Assembly (NCBI GenBank): GCA_038503035.1
Contig: JAVSML010000995.1
Span: 372,001-436,000, forward strand
Direction of reading: 5' to 3'
DNA: 64,000 nucleotides
Origin: Crocodylus rhombifer
Taxonomy: Eukaryota; Chordata; Crocodylia; Crocodylidae
Shown here in pieces: positions 44,531 to 56,060 of this stretch. Position numbers and translations under genes: made by a program. The notes below the pieces were generated by a model. The model was not told the DNA's origin. It worked only from the letters and a program-made list of their open reading frames with translations, and did no database searches. The number at the start of each line of letters is the position of its first letter. Position 1 is the first letter of the stretch.

Positions 44531-45424
44531 AGAAGAAGGGTCGTACAGATGTATGTGAGCATAGCAATACACAGTTATTTTTTCTTGAGGATATTGCATT
44601 ACAGTGGCAAAGCTAACCAAAATAATGTGTGGTTGCCAAATTACTAGCATTACAACCTCTAAGGAGCAAAAAATACAGGCTTCAAGTTGCAGATTTGCCT
44701 TAGTGGATGAACAGGTGCAACAGTTCTATTTTCAGAACAAGATGCATCTGTATGGATGAAGTCAGGAATTTAGAGAGAATAGGTATTTACTAGTATCCTG
44801 ACAAGAGGCAGAAAAGTTTTTCTGTCTGGGTGTTCAGATCATCTATTTTAATTTCCCTTCTAAATGTACGTATTTATTTGTACACCATATTAATTATGCT
44901 AGTTTATGATAATACTTTCTTTGCTTAATGTTTCTATTTGTAATTTTTTGTGAGTAAGACTTGAGAGCAGTTCCTGGAATTTTTTATAGATATTGGACTG
45001 CTTCATAACTCTTTGTAATTCTGAGTCCTATTATATGACTGGTCCTGGGAAGTAATGGCCACTGTAATATCTCTCAGACTTTGCACTTGTAGGAATCCTA
45101 ATTTTACACTGGTCCTTGCGTAGGTCCAGAGATTGAGGTAGACCTTGGTTTAGAAGGGGGAAGGATAATGGTCATGAGCTATAACTTACTAGATTATTAC
45201 CTTCAAAGGAAAAAAAAAATGATTTATGCTCTTTTTCACTCCTTCATGATATACAGAGAATACCAGAAGGACTTTTGCTCTGTATATGTTTGGACTTTCA
45301 CTTCAGAAATTCAAGTTCTCTCTAAACTGAAAGACTATTGTGTCTAGACTAGGAAAATGTCAAGGTTAGTCAGGAATTGGCTACGTCTGCTTGAGTCTTA
45401 AATGAGAAACAGAATTTGTTTGAA
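44531..45424. other. AT-rich single-copy DNA, no gene seen
   Basis: Composition returns abruptly to AT-rich after the CR1 5' end. No feature was recognised. Confidence 0.5.
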
Positions 45425-45545
45425 AAGGTCTTTTATTGGGTTAACTATATACAGTAGTTGGGAGTATTCTTAGACAAGTTTTTAGGCACTTACCTGTTTT
45501 TTCCAGCATCACCTGAGAATATGCTAAAAGCTTGCCTAATTAGAG
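45425..45545 (+). mobile_element. foldback MITE family copy, diverged
   Basis: GGTCTTTTATTGGGTTAACTATATACAGTAGTTGGGAGTATTCTTAGACAAGTTTTTAGGCAC aligns with the 51.4-kb arm (ATCAGCTGTATAATTGGGAG then TTTAGACAAGTTTTTGGGCAC). A short AAGCTTGC follows near 45528. Confidence 0.6.
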
Positions 45546-45731
45546 GTGTACTGGCCAGGGTGTGTCTTGGTTTCCCAGCACTACATATGCTGTGGTGTCT
45601 TGCATCTCTCAACTGTATACCTGGTCCAGTAAAAGGCAGTACGAAACCAGTCCTGCTTCTTGCAGATTTGCTGAACTATCATGGTGAAACAGCACTACAG
45701 CATCACTGTATTGGTATTAAACTGCATATAC

Positions 45732-46001
45732 CAATGATTCTCTGTTCAGGGGCACCGTAAGATCTTTTGAAGGGGGCTGTAAGGTATAAGGAGATAAGTT
45801 CAGGATCGGGCTTGGCCCTGCTTGGTTCTGCCTTGCCCCCACTGCCCAGCTTCTGTGCAAGAGAGCAGTACGCCATTTCAAAAAGTTATTTCTTACAGTG
45901 CTTACATGTTGAAATGACATGCTGCTCAGTTTACAGATTATGGAGGGGTTCAGAGAGTCAAATGAGGGGTGCTGAGAGTCTGAAAAGGTTGTGAACCACT
46001 G
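45732..46001. mobile_element. hAT (Charlie-like) MITE
   Basis: The right terminus AAAAGGTTGTGAACCACTG (to 46001) is the mirror of CAGTGGTTCACAACC, and the left begins CAATGATTCTCTGTTCAGGGGC at 45732. The flanking 8-mers GCATATAC and GTGTATAA are a decayed match (5 of 8). The 270-bp body has no coding capacity. Confidence 0.65.
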
Positions 46002-46380
46002 GTGTATAAACTAGGAAAAAAAGATCTTAGAGAAGGCTTCCTTTTGTATTTATAACAGGTGTTAAACTTGCATCAGCCATGGGTGATGAAAGGTTGGGGA
46101 TGGTTAAACAGTTAACTAGTCCTAAGCAGGCCTCAATCACTTCATGTAATATAGGTAAACCTATTATAGAACTGTAGAAATTTTGAAATGATGGTGCTGG
46201 AGTTGACAGTGAAAGCTGAGCATTTTAGATGGGAAGGAGTTTTTATTAAGATTGCTAAGAATTTACTTCCTTACTTTATTTTTGTTACACTTCTCTTATT
46301 CCAATGATTGAGTGATGATTTAGGCTGGAATGTCATGCAAGGTACAAGAGCTCAGAGGATGTATGGTCTGTGGCATTTGG
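46002..46380. other. single-copy DNA
   Basis: No feature was recognised. Confidence 0.4.
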
Positions 46381-46384
46381 AAGA

Positions 46385-46520
46385 TTCACCCCTGATCCCA
46401 ACCTCTCTCACAAACACCCACATAATCCATCCATAAACCCTGCACCCACATACTCAGCCACAAACCCCATACCCCCCACATTCCCTCCACAAATCTCACA
46501 CCCTGTGCACTCAACCAGCC
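46385..46520. repeat. degenerate C/A-rich tandem repeat
   Basis: The sequence consists of degenerate CACAAACCC/CCCACAT units (such as CACAAACACCCACATAATCC and CCACAAACCCCATACC). Units are of uneven length, so this is low-complexity or minisatellite-like DNA. It may lie within the larger hAT-like element that ends at 47041. Confidence 0.6.
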
Positions 46521-46779
46521 CAAGGGAATGGGACATGACCTGCTGGCAGGAGCCATGGCTTCAGGGGCAACTGCCACACTGCAGCCATGCCCCATGCCCA
46601 CACCAGTTCTGGGACATGTGGTCTTAGCTTGGGTGGGGCTCCTGGTCCCAGGAAGCACTTGGGGGGGGGTAGGCTGGGGAGAGGGGTGTATGTATCAGTA
46701 GGGATGTGTGGGTGTGTGTGAGAGAGATGGGGGTCGGGGTGGGGAAGTGCTATGGGTAGGAGAGGCTGCCAGAGCCAGG

Positions 46780-47041
46780 CTTAGAGTCCCCCTGCCCCCT
46801 TAGAGCATCCTGTGCAGGGGGAGGTCAGCATGGAAGGGAAGGGAAGCCGATAGCCGACCAGGGCAGAGAGGGTTCTCTAAGTGGCCAATTGCTGGCTGGG
46901 GGCAGAGGGTCCTCCAGTGGCAAAACCCGAAGTGCACTTCTGTTGGCCCTTCTCATTTCACAGCTGGCGCTTTCAGGAGATGCACAGCTGATCTCTGGGG
47001 GTGTACATGTACCCGCATGCACCCCCTATGCTTCACCAGTG
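46780..47041 (-). mobile_element. hAT-like MITE, CACTGGTGAAGCATAGG end
   Basis: The right terminus in reverse complement reads CACTGGTGAAGCATAGGGGG followed by TGCATGCGGGTACATGTACACCCCC. It parallels the element starting at 10490. The left limit could not be found; the GC-rich segment from about 46620 may also belong to it. Confidence 0.55.
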
Positions 47042-47159
47042 ACTGGCAGACTTCCAAATTGCTTTAAAATTGTAAATATATCAACAAAACACTGCTGAAC
47101 TGATCTCTCTATATAGTGGCATTTCATTTTAATCATAGAAGAACATGGGTTTTGAGTAT

Positions 47160-47880
47160 TTTAATAAGAGAATTTGGGGTTTTTTAATCGTGGTTTGCAA
47201 CTTTTAAACAGGGAACACCAGCATCTCTGCTGGTGAGACCCAGGCAGAGGCGCCTGCCCAGGGCCAGCACCAGGGACCCAGTTGGAGGGCAGATGAGGTG
47301 GGTGACCTGGCCATTTGGGGTCAGGAGGGACATACTTTGACAGCTCAAAGAAGGCCACCACAACTAGCATATCTTCCAGGTGATAGCTGCCCAGATCTCA
47401 GGGTGGGCACACCGGAAGACGTGACAACAGTTATGCATGAAGGCCAGCTGTGCAGATGCAGCCTACTGGCAGCTGGCCCAGAGGTGCAGAAGACTCTGCT
47501 ACAGTGCCCATACCACAGCCCAGGTGGCCATGCAGTCCCATACAGGTGGCAGCACGGCACAGCCAGGCAGCAGCCCCCACTGCCAGACTGCTGCAGTGGG
47601 TAGAGGGTGCAGAGGCCACTTTAGGTTAGGGCTGCCTCAGCAGTCCAACTGCTAAAAGGGGCTAGTGTCCCCAGATACCAACTGGCTGGCCTCAAGTGCC
47701 TGAGGGCAAGTAGCCCTGAGCTGCTTACCAGGGTAGGTTTTTATACTGCTGGGGCCAGCACGGGTGCTGACCCCGGTCTCTAGGTCCCCCTGGCTGAAGA
47801 TCCCTGTGTTCCAGACTGAAGAGAGAGGTGTGCCAGACTGTGGAGAACAGGGACCCAAGTAGGTTTTGTGGGCGTTGCAT
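47160..47880. other. GC-rich island of unknown origin
   Basis: GC content rises clearly over the AT-rich flanks. The stretch contains a perfect 8-bp hairpin CACCAGCA-TCTC-TGCTGGTG (47216-47235). It produces overlapping open frames of 62-101 codons on both strands without recognised domains. It may be an unrecognised mobile element. I see no promoter or exon evidence. Confidence 0.4.
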
Positions 47881-48679
47881 GGGTTATTTAGCAAATTACA
47901 ATTTTTCATGTATATTTTTCATTGCGTTTGTGCTGGTAAAAACGGGGGGGAGATGTTGAAGAGAAAGGTGAAAGAAGTAGGTAACAGGTACAGAGCTACT
48001 GTAGTTTCATGGTGCTGACAAAATCACCTTAAACTGAAAATTAGATCCCTGAATGAACTGTCCTACTGCTAGCAGAGTGAGAGTTTGTATGCTGGTCCTT
48101 GATCAAGCATGAATTCCAGATGACTAGTTTAATCGTTGCATAGTTAGTTCATTTGCTGTGGAAAGTAGTCTAGGAGATGCTGTATTATTTTGCTTTAAAT
48201 CTCTCTTTTCCTTCCTCCAAAAATCCTATAAAAAACATGTTTGACTAATGTAGGGTTGAACTGTAATTGGGTTGTTTACAGTCTTGACTTTTGCACTTCG
48301 GCAGTATTTTTGTGTATGCCATAAAAATGCCAAGTCAGAAATTCTTTCGGTGCAGTTTTAATTTTAGTGTTTTTAGTCTGTTTAATTTTGGGGACCTTTC
48401 CTGGGTGATTGAGTTCTCCTGTTTGATTTTATAAGGGCAGCAGCAGTTCAAGGTCTTTAGTTGTAGTAATTAGCTTACATTCAAGGAAAAAGCAGTTTTT
48501 CCTAAAATTGGACCTGACTTGTGTGGTTGACTTGAATGTAGGCTTGATTTATCACTGGAACAATGGAGTAAAAATGTATGGAATTTTGTGATTCTTCTGT
48601 GTAATGTAACTAGAACTCTGCTTACAGCTCTTGCACAACTCTGCACATACAGAATTCTCCATCAACCACTTTTTCATGC
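47881..48679. other. AT-rich single-copy DNA, no gene seen
   Basis: Nothing supportable was found. Confidence 0.5.
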
Positions 48680-48995
48680 AATGCATAGTTAACTTGTGGA
48701 ATTTGTTGCTACAGGAGGTGGCAGGGGAGATTAGCATAGACAGGTACAAAAAGGAACTGGGTAAAATTGTAGATGATAGACCAGTTAATGGCTATTGAAC
48801 CGAATAGTTGGAGGTGTTTCCTCTGGCATCTCTAAACCAGTAAATGGTGGATACCAGTGAGGGGATAGATGACTCCAGAGATGCCCAGCTCAGTGTTCTC
48901 CCTGTATAACATCTGCTTCTGCCACTGTTGGAGACCTGGACGCTGGGCTACATGGATCATTGGTCTGATCCACTATATGATTTCTTAATTTTTAA
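48680..48995 (+). mobile_element. CR1 LINE, old 3' end
   Basis: The sequence contains GTGGAATTTGTTGCTACAGGAGGTGGC, corresponding to the SLWN.LP..V block, then noncoding 3' UTR ending in GGGCTACATGGATCATTGGTCTGATCCACTATATGATTTCTTA. This is the tail GGGCTAGATGGACCATTGGTCTGACCCAGTATGGC...TTCTTA of another CR1 subfamily. It is plus strand, diverged and without an open frame. Confidence 0.82.
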
Positions 48996-49504
48996 AGGGG
49001 GGTGATATTTGAAATGAATGTTGAAAGTCTTAATCTTTTCTGGGAATTGCTTTGAAAAAAATTGTAACGGACTTCATTGTGAAAGAGGTAATGTCTGCCC
49101 CTGGAGTCGAGTGGGAATTAAGCTCACGGAGTTGGCATTAACACTTTACAGGGATTAGCCCTGTGAATGCTGAGGAAGCCCTCATGTTTTGAGAGTTTGA
49201 TCAAGTTCTTTTTTTCTTTTTTTTATTACTGAGATGGAGAGAGAACTGAATCTGGATATAAAATGGTAATGTCTAAGTGGGGTTCATGAGGGTATCTATC
49301 GTGGCTGACAAAGACCGGCCAATGGGCAAATATAGGTCTTTTCTGAAAGATCAGTCTCCTGCTACCAACTGGATGCAAGCATTTAGGAACATATCTTGTG
49401 TTGAACACTGGAGTGCTCTACTTAATACCCATGTTCATTTATCTAATATAGTAGCAACCCCTGTTGCATTTATAGACAGTCTAGAAATAGTAAAATGCAT
49501 ACAG
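48996..49504. other. single-copy DNA
   Basis: No recognisable gene. An 83-codon plus-strand frame (49277-49528) runs into the following MITE. Confidence 0.45.
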
Positions 49505-49772
49505 AGGCAGACAAGATTATTTGGGTAAATCTGATATCTTTTATAAAACCAACTCAAATGGAAAAATTCTTCTTAGCAAGCTTTCAGGCACAAAAGCCGT
49601 TCATCAGGCTGCAGGCGCTTCCTCAGCCTGAAAAAGGGTGTTTGTGCATGAAAGCTTGCTAAGAAGAATTTTTCCAACTATTTGAGTTGATCTAGTAAAA
49701 GGTATCAGATTTACCCAAAGAACCTTGTCTACCTATGTCCTTAGACCAACACGGCTACAACCTTCACCCCGA
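49505..49772. mobile_element. complete palindromic (foldback) MITE
   Basis: The left half (GACAAGATTATTTGGGTAAA, CTGATATCTTTTATAAAACC, AAAAATTCTTCTTAGCAAGC) is the inverted copy of the right half (GCTTGCTAAGAAGAATTTTT, TAGTAAAAGGTATCAG, TTTACCCAAAGAACCTTGTC). The centre of symmetry is near 49615. The right end extends to TTAGACCAACACGGCTACAACC. There is no open frame. Fragments of the same family occur at about 2.5, 6.2, 23.9, 28.4, 45.4, 51.4 and 51.7 kb. Confidence 0.88.
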
Positions 49773-51384
49773 TGAGATGCATACATGCCTTTTCACGTAT
49801 CAAATCGAGCCACTACCTTGATTTTGGTGTGTACAAGTTTATCATCTTGAAATACTGGAAGGAAATAATCTTTCCAGGGAATTATCTGCAAATAATGTAA
49901 AGAACCAGTGTGAATCATTTTGGAAGGAGTACTTAAGTATCTGGACTTAATTAAGCATGAAATTCCAAGTGGAAGTCTTGAGGTTTTGGGGTTGGTGATT
50001 ACCAGGTGCATTAACACAGTTATTGAATCAGAACAGCTTTCAGCTGTGCACTTGATGAAAGCTGTGGGGACTGCCTGGCAGGAGGACAGTTGCCTGCCTC
50101 TTGTAGGCTAACACTGTGCAGAACTGCCAAGTTTTGTGCAATCCATGCATGACATTTTTATGCAATTTTTTTAGAATAGATCATAAACTGCAGTTTACAT
50201 TTCACAACCCCTCTGTCAAGCATTAGTAGGTTGTTGGGCCTGAGTGTAGGAGAGGGAGGAAGACAAAGCTTGGCAGCTGTGAGTGCCTCTAGGTAATGCA
50301 TAGAGGCTTTTGCGTAGTGATGGGGGAGCTCGAGTAGCTGGATTTATGGGGATGTTTTGGTATGAGGGGTGGGGATGGCAGAGTAAAGTTGGGTTTAGGA
50401 TGTCCAGAAGAGAGGAGAGTTTTGGAACTGAAGGGTATATAAGACTTGTAGAGGTCTCCACAAAGTGTAGCTGGGGAAAAGTTTGGGGTAGCCAGGTTTG
50501 TGTTGGCATTTGGGGATCATTGGGCAGCAGAATGATTGAGGAGGATTGGAGCAAGGACATGACTCTAGGAGGCATCTGGGTGCTTGCTGAGGGGAGAGAT
50601 GGGCTGCTACTAGATTCTTCACACTTTCAGTAATTGTCTCTTCCATTGCTTCTGTTTTGCTGCTGTTCCCCCCCAAGTGGACAAACACTACCTCTGCTCA
50701 GCAGGTAGCGCACAGTCTTGTGGTCCCATGATAACTTGGGCCACTGAACCAGCATGTGAACGTCTGGGCTGCAGAAATGCATGTGCAAACTAACCTGTAG
50801 ATGTGGAGAGGCCATATGAAATGCAAATTGCTTGGCATCCCTGACTTGTTTGTTTTGGGACCATACTCTCAACTTCTGATGTCAAGTCAAGGTAGACTTT
50901 CTCATAATTCTCAGTGGTGACCAGTGAACTCAGACCTCCCCCGCCCGATGACTGCAGTGGGTACAGTGTTAGGCCCATTCTCAAGTGCCTTTAATAGTTC
51001 TATCCTGAATATTTCTTCCTGCCTTTTGTTATCTATCTTTTTATTTTTTGTTAATACCAAATCCTACAACAGACCTCACCAAAACTAAAGTGCGGGCATT
51101 CTGGTAATAATTAGAGTAGATCAATAGCAGGGTGAATGTTTAAAGGTTCACTAAGGAGGTCAGTCAAGTTGCATGAAGTATCTGAAGGGTCTTGAAAACA
51201 TTTACTATCCAACTGTTTTCTATAATGAATGTGTTAAACATGTCACCATAGTACTTCTTTTTGTGATTTACACCTTTTTTGTGTTTTTTAATGGCTTGTG
51301 CAAAGTTAATATATTGAAAAAAAAATGTTGATTTAAAAAAAAAAAGTTGATTTAATTGTGTGATAGTTTGCTTGCCTTGTGTAT
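49773..51384. other. single-copy DNA, no gene seen
   Basis: Overlapping frames of 60-119 codons on both strands at 50216-50984 have no recognised domain. They fall in a slightly GC-richer stretch. Confidence 0.45.
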
Positions 51385-51500
51385 CTTTTTTTGGATCAGC
51401 TGTATAATTGGGAGACAACTTTAGACAAGTTTTTGGGCACAAGATACCCTTTCTCAGGCTTGGGAAGCAATCAGCTTGAGTGAAGTAGCAGATAGAGCAG
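51385..51500 (+). mobile_element. foldback MITE family copy
   Basis: GGATCAGCTGTATAATTGGGAGACAACTTTAGACAAGTTTTTGGGCACAAGATACCC followed by TTTCTCAGGCTTGGG is the left arm of the family. It is the reverse complement of the 28.4-kb copy. Confidence 0.68.
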
Positions 51501-51690
51501 TGTCCACAGTAAAACTCCATGTGTAAATAAAAACAGTCCCCTTAAAGAAATAGAGGAGGACTACAAGTAGGAGCAAATGATTAGGAATAGCTAAAAGTCA
51601 AGAAAAGTACAGCAGAATGGATAATTTTGATTAGTGAAAGAGCAAGATAATTCAAGAAGGAAGAGGATTGTTACCACATCTGGAATGCAG
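51501..51690. other. spacer between two MITE copies
   Basis: No feature was recognised. Confidence 0.4.
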
Positions 51691-51880
51691 AGACTGTTAA
51701 TGTGGGTATGGGCTGTAGCTGTGTTGGTCTATAGGACCGACACAGCTACAACCAGATACTTTGGGTAAATCTGATCTCTTATATTAGACCAACTCAGATA
51801 GTTGGAAAAATTCTTCTTTGCAAGCTTTTGGGTATAAATATGGTTCACCAGGCTAAGGGAGCATCTGCAGTTGATGTGTG
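51691..51880. mobile_element. foldback MITE copy with head-to-head terminal hairpin
   Basis: GTAGCTGTGTTGGTC-TATA-GGACCGACACAGCTAC forms a near-perfect terminal hairpin. It is followed by the family arm: TTTGGGTAAATCTGATCTC, then ATTAGACCAACTCAGATAG, TTGGAAAAATTCTTC and TTTGCAAGCTTTTGGG. The opposite arm is missing after about 51880. Confidence 0.75.
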
Positions 51881-54355
51881 CTCTTCCTGGATGAAATGAA
51901 TAGTAAAGAAGCCAGAGGCTGGTATGCATGCAAGAAAGCCAGGTAATGTTGGTGTTCAGTCCCAAGTATTCAGTGTCCAGTAAGATTATGGATCTTTTTT
52001 CCCAGGCCAGTGTTCTGAACGTGTTTGTAAAATGATCTTGGAGCAGAAGGATTCTGAGATCAGAAAGTGAATGACTGTTCTGTGAAAACTGTTTGCTTGC
52101 CTGTGTTTGTATATCTGTCCTTTTATCTTTTTCTTATGATTGAGCATTTTGGAATGTAGTTTTTGTCTAGTTTTACTCATGTTGAGGGTACTGGGTGTAC
52201 TGGTCGGGATTTTAACTCATTCTGGGATAGACATGTATAAGATCCGGTATGCCAACCTCTTTCTAAGTCACCTGGAAGAGAAGAACGGTCTGCAAAATTA
52301 CATTAAATATTTGGGAAGCAGTGGGTTTTTTCAGTGGAAATTTATTTTGCAGCCTTTGACTCCTCTTGAAATAGTGATTTTCTGACTTTTCTGGCTAGCT
52401 GAAATACTAGGTTGAGATGTGAAACTCAAGGGTGAGATTTGATCTATAATAATCAGAAGAATTGGTAGTCATGCAAGTTTGTCTTCTGGTTTTCACAGCA
52501 GTGTTTAGGGAATCATTATTTCAAATGTTTGCCATCTTTCTTTGTATTTTTGCTTATGACTTCATCTTACAGACAGAACTCCTTTTGTGGACCCACACTC
52601 CTATATGGAGCTCAAACTAAACAAATAAATAGCATGGGAAAATTCAGGACATACCATTCTGAGATTCCCACCCCCCTGAACTTTCAGTGAATCTGGAAAA
52701 AATAGGAGTGGTTAGGCTAAGTGACTATTCCTAACTCTTATCAAGTACCTCATTGTGTATGTCTTGGTTGCTCTCAGTCTTTTAAAAGCCCCCCTGCAGA
52801 CTGTTGCAAAAAAAAGTTGCAAAAATTTCAAACCGTTCAGTATGCAAGTGTGAAGGGAGAGAAGTTTGCACTTAGTAAGGTTAGTGTTTCATCAGCCTGA
52901 CCAAATTTGTGTTTAGCATCTAATTTTAGATTAACAATACAGTTGTGTGCATGTGAGTGTAATACACATACTTTTTTAAAGGAAATATAGAGAAGGGCTC
53001 AGATTCTTGATCTTGCTGCATTGCCATAGTAGTACAGAAGTGTCTTTTAAATGACACTGTTTATAGTGGTTGAGGATTTCTCTGACTTGCAAAGACTACC
53101 TTCAGCTGGAAAACCTTTTAGTCCATTATCAGAGAGTCCCTTATTGCTGCCGTGCAGTAATCTGCTGACCTCTTTTTTTCCCCTTCCCAATCAGTTGATT
53201 GCCTGATTGACAGGTGAGGTGTCAAGTATTGTGTGAGATAGTTATAACCTTTTTTGTTAGCAGTGCTTTTGGTGATATATAGATATATATAGCACCAATT
53301 TCTCTCTTTCTTTCTGTATGTACATATATAAGCATTATATTTATTTATTTTTATTTTTAATTAGCTGGGGATTTCTCTGACTTGCAAATATAACCATACC
53401 TTTAGCATAGGTATAAAATTAGCTTTCTCTAGTAGAGTAATAGACAATAAATGAGCATCAATGAACAGCTGAAAACTATTTGTTCTCTAGAAACAACTCC
53501 CAAAGGCAGTTTGAGCTATTTAATTTACAAGAAAGTGTATGTGTGTGTGGGGGGGACCCTAAGTATATGATAAAGGAATTTCCTTTCCCAGAGAGAGTCA
53601 GGATGCTTGTGCATGACTACACATGTGTATTAGCTGCATGCCATTTAATACAGCTCAAAGGCAAAATTTATTGTATAGGGGAACTTTTATAAGCCGGGGT
53701 TGGTTTAGTAGTGTTCAGAGAAAGAGGCAGAGTCTACAAATAAAAATTTTCCCAGATGTTAATTTGAACATAATTCAAAGATTAGAAATTTAGTGCATCC
53801 CAAAAAATAAAAATCCCACCACAGAAAATCAGACAGGAGGAAAACACTCTATTGCCTCATAGCTCGATTACATGCTTCCCTCTATCACCTAAGTACTTCA
53901 TGCTGCACTGTAGGTGAATGGTAGTCATGGCAAGGCAAAACGTTAGACGCTTGTGTAACATCCCTCCCAACCATGTAGTTGGTCCAAAAGAAGGCATTAC
54001 TGGACAAACTTGCTTCAAAGTAGAATGATGTGCTTCTGGGTGCCAAAAAATGCAGTATACAGGAAACTGTATACATATTGACCTTGTCAATGAAATGTGA
54101 TTTTTTTTTTAAACTCTCAGATAACCTTTGAGTTGTTCCAGATGTAATTGGTTCTTTAGTTGTACCACTTTACTCTTTCACTATTTTAGGTAAGAGAGTA
54201 AAACAGATAGAAGCACAAGCCTATTAGGCAAATGCCATTATTTATCTATCTTTGGCTCCACTTATTGCCAAGAGATCTAGGTACTTCAGCTTGACAGCTA
54301 GAGCTGTGTGTATCATCTTCTAATGCTTAATGAACCCAAATTACTTACCACATTT

Positions 54356-54372
54356 AAAAAAAAAAAAAAAAA
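54356..54372. repeat. poly-A tract
   Basis: Seventeen consecutive A, without an attached recognisable retroposon. Confidence 0.95.
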
Positions 54373-54725
54373 GGTTAAGTAGTCATCCTTTGTTCTTCAT
54401 TTTAGCCCACAGAAAGGTTTGCAGAATAATAATGGACCAGCATGACATGAACTGAAAGAGCAGAGCAACATGACTCTGATTATAGATGTGGCTAAGGCTT
54501 TGGAGCTTTTATTTATTTAGTCCTTTGGCAAGTTATTTTTGTTTTTCATTGTATGCTCCCCCTGTAGAATTGAAAACATGCCTCTTATGCAAAAGGTTGT
54601 AATTAAATACAGAAAAATTTGAACTAATATAACAGCCTGCTAAAGTTGATGCTTAGTCACACTAATGCTTTTTGGAGGAAAAGGCTTTGAGTGTCCTCCT
54701 CCTCCGCTAAGCGTCCAGAGTTGTC

Positions 54726-54744
54726 TTTTTTTTTTTTTTTTTTT
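54726..54744. repeat. poly-T tract
   Basis: Nineteen consecutive T. Confidence 0.95.
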
Positions 54745-55507
54745 GGCACACACTCCTTTCCATTTTCCCCTGCTCTCTGTAGTGTGCTATCATAAAGACC
54801 CAAGGTTTCTGCACTACAACGACTTCAAGACTCTCCTTGTGAATCCAGTCAGTTCCTCTCCACAGTTGGACTGAGGGAATGCTGTGGGATAAAGCCAGGA
54901 AACCACACTGCAGTCCGCGTTCTGTACTGAACTGCTTTTGTAATGCTCCTAAAACGCTGGTGGCTGAAGCAATGAAATTCTGTCAGGGAACTGAAACCAG
55001 CATTTACTATGCATGAGTTTGGAAAATCAAGATTTGCCTTTTGGCTAACAGCCACTTCTCAAATCAGGGTCCTACTTTTTGATTTTCAGAATTTATTGAC
55101 CCTTAAACAATAACTGTGTGTCACATCTGGTTTTAATATGAATTAATAAAAACAGCATGTGCGTGAGTAATTCTTAAAGTATCTCGTGAGCCTGGCCAGC
55201 TCATAAAGAGTAAAAGTGCAGTTGCAGCGATTCCTTCCGTAGTGCCCCCTATGTGGTTAAGTTGCTACAAATCGTGCTTGCTTGTATCATGAGTTTCTCA
55301 CCCATGGCAAAAGGCAGCATTGGAAAATTTTTATAAATGGTGCACAGTGAGTGTCACAGCTTCCAATAATGGTATTTCAAACAGACAAAATAGTTCAGCA
55401 TGTTTTTTTAGACATCAATTATTTATCACACTTGCTTCTACCCTTACAACCAATTAAGGGTTCTTCTGCTCTTTGTTAGAGTGCTTTGTTTGTACATTAT
55501 ATTATAC

Positions 55508-55790
55508 CAGTGGGGGCCAACCTTTTTTGGCAGGTAAGTCACAGATCAGCCCTACATCCTCCTGATGTGCCACTCCAGTTCCCTTTCTGCTGTCTGATCC
55601 TTTCTCTGTACCCCTTGACTGATCTGCTGCTCTGCTTTCTTGCTGTTTGCTCCCTGTCTTATCTACTGCTCTGCTTTCTGCTCCCTGCCACTGTCCTCCC
55701 CCCAATCTGTTGCATGCCCTGCACAGAGGCTGCCTGTGGTTGCTGCCTTGTGTCAATTTTGCCACAGGCTAGCCAGTTCTCTGTTATGCA
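55508..55790 (+). mobile_element. hAT-like MITE, left end clear
   Basis: It begins CAGTGGGGGCCAACCTTTTTTGGCAGG, close to the CAGTGGTGGCCAACC type of terminus, and continues into C/T-rich interior with CTGCTGCTCTGC units. The right terminus was not found. The plus-strand frame 55486-55806 is a by-product of this composition. Confidence 0.55.
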
Positions 55791-55924
55791 GTACTTACTA
55801 TATTAAAAGAACAGGCTTGGAACACAAATAACATGGAAAAATAAGGGGATGGTAGATGACAGAAGATTAGACATGGCGGCATTAAGTAATCAGTTAAAAA
55901 AGTAATTGTATCATAACTAGGCAG
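55791..55924. other. short single-copy spacer
   Basis: No feature was recognised. Confidence 0.4.
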
Positions 55925-56060
55925 TCTTTATATATAATATTAATACCATATTATAATGATTATAACATGCATAATTATCTCACATTATATTATATGTAAC
56001 TGTAATAATAGTGATATATAATTATTATAACCATTTATCATTATAAATGGTTATGAATAG
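55925..56060. repeat. AT-rich foldback region
   Basis: The sequence is almost pure A/T with multiple TATTATAA-type inverted units. A perfect 12-bp hairpin ATAACCATTTAT (56027-56038) pairs with 56043-56054 across a four-base loop. Confidence 0.75.

Larger units (their letters stand above)
51881..55507. other. AT-rich single-copy DNA, no gene seen
   Basis: It holds homopolymers (A17 at 54356-54372, T19 at 54726-54744), an AT-rich low-complexity stretch (53273-53360) and a 20-base direct repeat GGATTTCTCTGACTTGCAAA at 53074 and 53369. A strong pyrimidine-rich acceptor motif near 53195 is followed within 20 bases by a GTGAGG donor motif, with no coding content. Confidence 0.5.

Noticed and set aside
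53195..53215. Strong acceptor followed by a donor after 19 bases
   Set aside because: A 19-base microexon without coding or conservation evidence cannot be supported from sequence alone.
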